NCBI GenBank assembly: GCA_905371275.1
Contig: CAJPLH010000052.1
Location: forward strand, 1-11,869
DNA from: Prevotellaceae bacterium
GTDB taxonomy: Bacteria; Bacteroidota; Bacteroidia; Bacteroidales; Bacteroidaceae
Direction: 5' to 3'
DNA length: 11,869 bases
Shown: in pieces, positions 6,911 through 11,869 of the stretch
Layout: each line of letters starts with the position of its first letter
Position numbering within the stretch: the first letter of the stretch is position 1
Notes under the pieces: model-generated
What the model saw: only the letters and a program-made list of their open reading frames with translations
What the model was told of the DNA's origin: nothing
Databases searched by the model: none
Translations under genes and position numbers: made by a program

Positions 6911-7552
6911 TTAGAAAGTGTGCAATTTTCCAATCACACGATAAAGTTGTTGGATGCGACTGATGGAATAACGTTCCACACCATAGTCTGGATTGCTCGC
7001 TATGAATTCCAACACTTCAGGATCTCCAGGCACACGACGCAATGTCTTAACTGTTCGCAAGTCATCGAGCACCACTGCATAGATATGTCCTGGTTCAAAG
7101 CTTTCCAACGAGCATTGTCGGAGTGCTATTTTGTCGCCAGGCTCAAGATCGGGCACCATACTCTTGCCCTGCACTGTGCACCATAAATCGGCAGATCGAT
7201 TGAGTGGTGTGTCCATATAGAAGTTGGGTTCAACGGGCTGTTCATTATTCACGTCGTCAAATCCGCCAGTAAAATCATTTTCATACACGGGAAGAGCTTC
7301 ATAACGATTCGCTTTGCGAGCTTCAATCTCTGCTTCTCGGTCGGCTTTCAACATTTCCCCCTCGCCCGTAAGCAACCAGTCCACCGATACCCCCAAACGC
7401 TCACTGATGGATGCTAAAAAATCATACTTGGGTAAAACCGTACCCGTGAGATACGAGCGAATGCGAGCTTCATTCGTATCGAGTAAACTTGCAAATCGTG
7501 TGTTACGACCATCTGCAAATTTCTTGACCAAAAGTTGGAGTCGGTTTGTCAT
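6911..7552 (-). CDS. XRE-family HTH repressor with LexA-like S24 peptidase domain
   Basis: This 213-residue cytoplasmic regulator has the layout of phage CI and LexA-like repressors. Residues about 1-66 form a helix-turn-helix domain (NTRFASLLDTNEARIRSYL, then LPKYDFLASISERLGVSVDW and LLTGEGEM), for sequence-specific DNA binding. A charged linker (about 67-105) joins it to an S24 domain (about 108-213). Ser131 in QGKSMVPDLEPGDKI and Lys169 in LRTVKTLRR are at the spacing expected for the Ser-Lys autocleavage dyad, so self-cleavage is plausible. The usual Ala-Gly cleavage site is not obvious; FTGGF (94-98) is the nearest Gly-containing candidate. It is not LexA itself, whose HTH is winged. No phage, integrase or umuDC genes lie beside it, so its targets are unknown. 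Two palindromes in its leader could be autoregulatory sites. Confidence 0.88.
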   Translation of the reverse strand: MTNRLQLLVKKFADGRNTRFASLLDTNEARIRSYLTGTVLPKYDFLASISERLGVSVDWLLTGEGEMLKADREAEIEARKANRYEALPVYENDFTGGFDDVNNEQPVEPNFYMDTPLNRSADLWCTVQGKSMVPDLEPGDKIALRQCSLESFEPGHIYAVVLDDLRTVKTLRRVPGDPEVLEFIASNPDYGVERYSISRIQQLYRVIGKLHTF

Positions 7553-7568
7553 AACATATCGTTGTTAG

Positions 7569-7587
7569 AGATGTGTCAGCCACATCT
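7569..7587. promoter_or_regulatory. Palindrome just upstream of the S24 regulator start
   Basis: AGATGTG (7569-7575) and CACATCT (7581-7587) are perfect 7-base complements around a 5-base centre, 17 bases before the start codon. It could be a repressor operator or an mRNA hairpin near the translation start. The sequence does not decide between them. Confidence 0.4.
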
Positions 7588-7613
7588 TTTAGATTAGAGA
7601 TAAGGCGCATTGT

Positions 7614-7632
7614 ATTCGTCTATACGACGAAT
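7614..7632. promoter_or_regulatory. Second palindrome in the S24 regulator leader
   Basis: ATTCGTC (7614-7620) and GACGAAT (7626-7632) pair perfectly around TATAC. It has the same 7-5-7 geometry as the palindrome at 7569-7587 but a different sequence, so the two would not be repeats of one operator. It lies downstream of the mapped promoter, in the transcribed leader. Confidence 0.4.
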
Positions 7633-7695
7633 GTTGGGGAACACCTCGCTGCACCATCTGGCTGTATATGCGAGTATGGCTGAATTTTTCTTCTG

Positions 7696-7726
7696 CAAAT
7701 ATACGATTTACAATATAAACAACAAA
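7696..7726 (-). promoter_or_regulatory. Consensus Bacteroidetes promoter of the S24 regulator
   Basis: On the minus strand TTTG (complement of 7723-7726) is followed after exactly 19 bases by TATATTTG (complement of 7696-7703). Both elements and the spacing match the Bacteroidetes primary sigma consensus perfectly. The predicted leader is about 135 nt. Confidence 0.85.
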
Positions 7727-7835
7727 GCATTATCCGAAGTTTAAATGTCGTTTTTTGCTTTTCCGTAAGTATTCTAGGCATTTCCCACATTTTCAACGCA
7801 ATAAGTTTACTATTCTTGCGAGAATTCGAGTAAAA

Positions 7836-7881
7836 TATAGGAAAGGAGGTGCTGCAAAATGAGTTTCTGCAACACCTCCTT
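7836..7881 (-). terminator. Probable terminator of the beta-barrel gene
   Basis: AAGGAGGTG (7843-7851) pairs with CACCTCCTT (7873-7881); the loop contains a further partly paired CTGCAAA/TTTCTGCA segment. On the minus strand the hairpin is followed by TCCTATATTTTAC. It sits about 175 bases past the stop codon of the outer-membrane gene. The interval 7882-8056 holds two short, weak inverted repeats (7906-7923 and 7924-7953) and no gene. Confidence 0.6.
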
Positions 7882-8056
7882 GGGAGATTTCATAAAGGGA
7901 TAAATGCAACGAATAGAGGTTGCGTCTGAGGGGAGCGGACAAAAGTTTCAGACTAATATTGAGTATCCGTTGGAAGTTATCTTTTCAATTACGAGTCGTA
8001 CCGTAACGCTCTAATGACCGAATTTGGTTTTAGCATATAACCACGAATATACAACT

Positions 8057-11000
8057 TTAAAACTTTGGACGACCACCGCCAGGAGGCATTGAGGGACGGA
8101 AATTTCCTGAACCACGATGATCGCGAGGTGACGGACCTTCGCCTGGAGCACCGCCTTCTGGAGGAGAAGGCAATTTCGCACCACCAAACACGTTGAGCTT
8201 GAGAATCGCGTGCAACATCACATAGCTATTCAAATTGTTACTCCATGTGTCGGTGTGCATCAAAGCAGTGAACGTACGACTGATGTTGTTTTCTTGCTTC
8301 AAAAGGTCGAATGCTTCAAGACGCACCGTCAGAGCATTGTCTTTCAAGAACGATTTCGAGAGTGAAGCATTCCAAATCAACTCGTTGGTGTTGAGCGCAG
8401 CTGCAGAAAAACCGCGGCGTGAACTCATGCGCAAGTCTGTGGAAAAACTTATATTCCACGGCAAAGTCACGTTGGAGGATAGACCATAGTCATAGCTCCA
8501 GGTGTCGAGGTTTTGATTGAGGTTGAGAGAAGCGCGCGAATGTTGATAAGATACGCGTCCGTCGAGCGTCACGTCCCATTTCGAACGACGAAGCGACAAA
8601 TCGAGTTTTTCTGAAAAACCACTGATGCGGTTCGTACTCTTTTGTGCCACAACTTCTGCAAAAAGCTGATTCACTCGTTGCACACTTGGGGCGTCTGATA
8701 GACCACTTGTCTGAGCGGATGTGCCCACATATCCCACCGAATGAGACAAATTCACATTGGTCGATGTGGAGAGCGTAAACATTTTACTTGCATCGAGCGG
8801 TGTGTTGAAGGTGAAACCGCCGTTTACACTCCAATTGCCATTGATGTTTTCTGGACGCGTAAACTGTCTACCGCTTGCATCGTCGTAAATCATCATTTGC
8901 GTCACTGTATTGCGCTCGTTTGTGAAATTGAGATTAGCCATCACCCCACGTTGACTTTCTGAATCATATCCGTTGTAAAACAAACGAACATTGTCGCTCC
9001 ACGAAGGTTTAAGTCCTGGATTACCCACTGATATATGTAGCGGATTGGCATTGTCCACCACGTTGAGTAGATTGGTCATGGAGGGCTGAGAAGTGTCGCC
9101 GTGATAGAAGATGTCTAATCGCTTCGTCTTGGAAAATTTGATGCGAAGACGGAAATTTGGAGCGATGTTTTGCACCATTCGTGTGGTGTCTATGTGTCCA
9201 ATTCCTCCTCGAGTGTGGTCCAAGCGCGTGAGTTCGGGCATATAGCGCACGCCCACATTTAGGTTGATAAGACTTGTGTTGTAGCGCACACCGATTTCTG
9301 CGCGGTGGCGATTGTGGTGATAAGTCGCTGTTTGAGAATTTACTGCATCGCGCGTTGCTGCATAGAGGTCTTGACGGTTGAGACGATCGAGCAATTGCGC
9401 TGCGTCAAATTGAGTTTCCACAGCCTCACTACGCAATTTATATAAGGCGTCGGGCATATTGCCATTGGCTATTGCATAGTTGTTGAGGGTGGAATAGCCC
9501 TCGAGCGAAGAGAGATGATACAAATTTCTACTACCATCGGTGAAGCGTTGTTCGTAGGCGTAGCGCACCTCACCGAAGAGTTTGCCCACTATCGGTTCTA
9601 CATAAGATGCGCCAACGCGGTAACTCCAATTGGTCGAAGGACGATCCACAAATTGGTGGGTGCCCTTGGGGGCAAGCATTGTGGATGGTGTGGTGGACTG
9701 ACTGGAAGTGTTCACACGGCGGTGGATGTTGGAAAGACTGTAATTTGTGTTTCCCGATTGCCCCCATTTTCCGCGCACTTCTGCCGTAATGCTACGCCCT
9801 GTGCGTCCTGGGAGTTTGCGTGTCACGGTCAAATCTCCGTTGAAAGCGTGGCTCCACGAAGTGCCGAGGGCATTGTTTTCGTTGAGATTCACCAAATATG
9901 GGAGCGTACTTACCAAAGTGTCAGATTCGCTTCGTGTCGTACTGCCATAAGCACGTTCTAACACTTCGTCCGTCGACCCCACATTCATAGTTTTGAATGG
10001 GTCGCTGTTGAAGGTGGCAGCACGATTTTGGTTATTGGTGTTTCCTTTGTTCCAATCGAAATTAGGACGAAACGACACTGAGGTCAATGAGTCGGGGCTC
10101 CACATTAATCGCAATGAGGAGTGTAGACTTTGACTCAGATTCTCGCTCAATCGATGAGCGTTTGAAAAACTTGGTTTTCTCCCCGCAGTCAAAAAGGTTT
10201 CACTTGCCGTGATACTCTCTGTCTTGTTGTCATTGCGGAAATAGAGAGCATTCCCACCGATTTCGAAAGCACCCGATTGAAAACGCTTGACACCATTATC
10301 CCAAGAAAAGTCTAAACCTGCCATTGTCGATGTGGTGCGACCGTCGTTGTTCGACATAAAACCGCGAGGACCGCCAAAACCACGATCACCCACATTGTTG
10401 TGCGAACCGAAAAGGCCAAAGCGACTATTGTCGGTAAATCGCATCAGCATCAACTTACTTTCGTAGAGATTGCTGTGTTCATCATCATCGCGCCCACCTC
10501 CCAGCTCTACATTGCTCAATAGTGTTTGGTTGAGTTCGCGCTTTGTCGAGATGTCAAGCACAAAACTCTCTTCGCCGTCGTCGATTCCTGTTTGTTCGGC
10601 TAAATCGCTCTTTTTATCATAACTTTTCACCTTCGACACCAAATTCACCGGCAAGTTTTTCATCGCCATTTTGGTGTCACCTTTGAAAAAGTCCTTTCCG
10701 TTGATGAGCAATTCCTTCACGGTCTTACCATTCACCTTTATACTACCATTAGCAGCTACTTCAGCACCTGGGAGTTGCTTGATAAGGGCTTCCAAACTCG
10801 CTCCTTCTGCGGTGCGAAAGGCTGCGGCGTTAAACACCGTGGTGTCTTCTCGTTGTTCCATACGCGCCAACACGGCTTTCACCTCTGCTGCACTGAGCAT
10901 CACATCGCTGTTCTTAAGATAGAGATCGCCCATGCGCAAACTGTCTCCTGTATCCTTTTGCGACACGGCAAAGGTTTGCGCTTCATAGCCCAAAGCACTG

Positions 11001-11245
11001 GCCACTACATATAGACTGTCGCCTGTTGTGGCTGGGGTGCACAGGATAAATCGTCCCAAACTGTCGGTGGTGGTCACGGATGGGTGACTACCTTTGGTGC
11101 GCACATCGGCATTTTTAACGGGAAGTCGATCACTTTTTCCGAACAGTCTACCTATGATAACGCGTGGAGCATTGATCTGCGCGGCATATACTCCTAACGG
11201 GATGGTAACGGCAAAAAAAGGAAGGGACAATAAGACTTTTCGCAT
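8057..11245 (-). CDS. Outer-membrane beta-barrel protein with carboxypeptidase-regulatory-like N-terminus
   Basis: With the ATG at 11243-11245 the product has 1062 residues; a TTG two codons upstream is a less likely start. A signal peptide (MRKVLLSLPFFAVTIPLGVYA, about 1-22) is followed by a CarboxypepD_reg-like beta-sandwich (about 29-112, with the typical DSLGRF turn). Next is a plug-like domain holding LIKQLPGAEV, NGSIKVNGKTVKELLINGKD and FFKGD (about 148-210). The rest, from about 230, is a large barrel with alternating aromatic and polar residues. This layout matches the Bacteroidetes outer-membrane beta-barrel family related to TonB-dependent receptors (OMP_b-brl type). It is not a SusC: no SusD partner is present and the plug signature differs. 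The last 38 residues form a Pro/Gly-rich tail ending GGGRPKF after the final strand (ILKLNVFGGAK). The substrate is unknown. The gene appears monocistronic. Confidence 0.9.
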   Translation of the reverse strand: MRKVLLSLPFFAVTIPLGVYAAQINAPRVIIGRLFGKSDRLPVKNADVRTKGSHPSVTTTDSLGRFILCTPATTGDSLYVVASALGYEAQTFAVSQKDTGDSLRMGDLYLKNSDVMLSAAEVKAVLARMEQREDTTVFNAAAFRTAEGASLEALIKQLPGAEVAANGSIKVNGKTVKELLINGKDFFKGDTKMAMKNLPVNLVSKVKSYDKKSDLAEQTGIDDGEESFVLDISTKRELNQTLLSNVELGGGRDDDEHSNLYESKLMLMRFTDNSRFGLFGSHNNVGDRGFGGPRGFMSNNDGRTTSTMAGLDFSWDNGVKRFQSGAFEIGGNALYFRNDNKTESITASETFLTAGRKPSFSNAHRLSENLSQSLHSSLRLMWSPDSLTSVSFRPNFDWNKGNTNNQNRAATFNSDPFKTMNVGSTDEVLERAYGSTTRSESDTLVSTLPYLVNLNENNALGTSWSHAFNGDLTVTRKLPGRTGRSITAEVRGKWGQSGNTNYSLSNIHRRVNTSSQSTTPSTMLAPKGTHQFVDRPSTNWSYRVGASYVEPIVGKLFGEVRYAYEQRFTDGSRNLYHLSSLEGYSTLNNYAIANGNMPDALYKLRSEAVETQFDAAQLLDRLNRQDLYAATRDAVNSQTATYHHNRHRAEIGVRYNTSLINLNVGVRYMPELTRLDHTRGGIGHIDTTRMVQNIAPNFRLRIKFSKTKRLDIFYHGDTSQPSMTNLLNVVDNANPLHISVGNPGLKPSWSDNVRLFYNGYDSESQRGVMANLNFTNERNTVTQMMIYDDASGRQFTRPENINGNWSVNGGFTFNTPLDASKMFTLSTSTNVNLSHSVGYVGTSAQTSGLSDAPSVQRVNQLFAEVVAQKSTNRISGFSEKLDLSLRRSKWDVTLDGRVSYQHSRASLNLNQNLDTWSYDYGLSSNVTLPWNISFSTDLRMSSRRGFSAAALNTNELIWNASLSKSFLKDNALTVRLEAFDLLKQENNISRTFTALMHTDTWSNNLNSYVMLHAILKLNVFGGAKLPSPPEGGAPGEGPSPRDHRGSGNFRPSMPPGGGRPKF

Positions 11246-11278
11246 AAGCAATAGTGTGATTTTGTTCTGAGCATCTCT

Positions 11279-11306
11279 AAGACAACTATGAAGGGAAAAT
11301 TGTCTT
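11279..11306 (-). other. Hairpin in the leader of the beta-barrel gene
   Basis: AAGACAA (11279-11285) and TTGTCTT (11300-11306) are perfect complements with a 14-base loop, 33 bases upstream of the ATG. It may be a leader hairpin that affects translation or stability. No known riboswitch pattern is recognisable. Confidence 0.35.
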
Positions 11307-11379
11307 CTTGGTTCTGTTTTGGTTGAGTTGAAGCGAGCATTTGTGGCATAACTCTTGTTTTCTTCGCTCGTTTGGTTGG

Positions 11380-11387
11380 CAAAGATA
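11380..11387 (-). promoter_or_regulatory. Candidate -7 element of the beta-barrel gene
   Basis: The minus strand reads TATCTTTG followed by GCC, an exact TAnnTTTG match in a common Bacteroidetes context. No clear TTTG occurs at -33. The predicted leader is about 130 nt, similar to those of the other genes here. Confidence 0.55.
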
Positions 11388-11569
11388 CGTTTTTTGTTCC
11401 GGTTGCTCTTCGATTTTCTATCATTATCCCGATTTTCAAACGAAATTTGACGTGTTTTTAATGATGAACTTGCTATTTGTCTATGTTGAATATTGTTGTT
11501 CAGTGTTCCTGTTTTTCTCTGAGTACTATTTTCTTTTACCCCCTATTATATAAATAACCCCAAAGGGTG

Positions 11570-11597
11570 AAAAAACGGCATATTTGTGCCGTTTTTT
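11570..11597. terminator. Bidirectional intrinsic terminator without an adjacent gene
   Basis: AAAAAACGGCA (11570-11580) and TGCCGTTTTTT (11587-11597) form a perfect 11-bp stem with a 6-base loop and U-tracts on both strands. A small ACCC/GGGT hairpin (11557-11568) abuts it. No coding gene ends against it in this window on either strand. It must therefore serve a transcript entering from the right, a small RNA, or act as a barrier. Confidence 0.8.
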
Positions 11598-11598
11598 C

Positions 11599-11632
11599 TT
11601 TGTTTACCTCTTGTCTTGTTATCTTTACTTTG
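11599..11632 (+). promoter_or_regulatory. Possible rightward promoter
   Basis: TTTG (11599-11602) is followed after 17 bases by TATCTTTA (11620-11627), and TTACTTTG overlaps it (11625-11632). Neither combination matches both the elements and the 19-base spacing. If real, it would drive a gene beyond the right edge with a leader of more than 230 nt. Confidence 0.25.
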
Positions 11633-11684
11633 CGAAACAGATGTATAAGTAGTGCAAATGAGTATTGGTTTGGGGTTTGAGCTA

Positions 11685-11740
11685 TGATTTGTTGTTGGTT
11701 GTTTCATTGCTGATTTGTCGATGGTTGTTTCATTGCTGAT
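11685..11740 (+). repeat. 26-bp tandem duplication
   Basis: The copy at 11685-11710 (TGATTTGTTGTTGGTTG...) is repeated immediately at 11711-11736 with two mismatches; a third copy begins with TGAT at 11737. The surrounding gene-free end, 11598-11869, is G/T-rich on the plus strand and holds only short frames with no recognisable product. Confidence 0.85.
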
Positions 11741-11852
11741 GAATATTTCTTCGTAATGAATGTTTTTATGAGGGGGATTCGAAAGGGTGGAGGAGTGGAT
11801 TGGTTAGTTTGATTGGATGAGGGGATGGTTGGGTATTGGCCGAAGGTGTTCT

Positions 11853-11866
11853 TACGCGCGCGCGTA
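11853..11866. repeat. Alternating C/G palindrome at the right edge
   Basis: TACGCGCGCGCGTA is a perfect 14-bp palindrome of alternating pyrimidines and purines, followed by TGC at the window end. It resembles the CG/TA core of the inverted repeat at 1064-1370 and may be the start of another copy of that element, cut off by the window. Confidence 0.6.
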
Positions 11867-11869
11867 TGC

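Overview
The window looks like chromosomal DNA from a Bacteroidales bacterium, most likely Prevotellaceae (Prevotella or Alloprevotella-like). Four things point there: a Bacteroidetes-type ribosomal protein L19; an outer-membrane beta-barrel protein with an N-terminal carboxypeptidase-regulatory-like domain; a multidomain secreted GH31 glycosidase; and promoter elements of the Bacteroidetes type (TTTG, about 19 bases, TAnnTTTG). Starts are not preceded by clear Shine-Dalgarno sequences, also typical of the phylum. The genus is inference.

All five protein genes lie on the minus strand, each apparently its own transcription unit. From left to right: a lipoprotein cut by the left edge (1-595); a gene-free repeat-rich stretch (596-1753); a 1303-residue secreted GH31 enzyme, probably an alpha-N-acetylgalactosaminidase, with FN3, discoidin, dockerin and cohesin-like domains (1754-5665); rplS (6153-6515) with a long leader and strong terminator; an XRE/S24 LexA-like repressor with a textbook promoter and two palindromes in its leader (6911-7552); an outer-membrane beta-barrel protein (8057-11245); and a gene-free right end (11246-11869) with a bidirectional terminator, a 26-bp tandem duplication and an alternating C/G palindrome at the edge.

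The genes do not form one pathway. The GH31 enzyme is probably a glycan- or mucin-degrading exoenzyme. The beta-barrel protein and the lipoprotein are envelope proteins of unknown role, rplS is housekeeping, and the S24 regulator may be autoregulated. No prophage or transposase genes are visible.

The least explained DNA is 680-1434. It holds about 5.5 copies of a 22-bp tandem repeat, a 66/68-bp imperfect inverted repeat carrying alternating CG/TA palindromes, and three copies of an 11-mer. A related CG palindrome closes the window at 11853-11866, so this may be a dispersed genomic repeat family. I found no convincing new multi-gene system.
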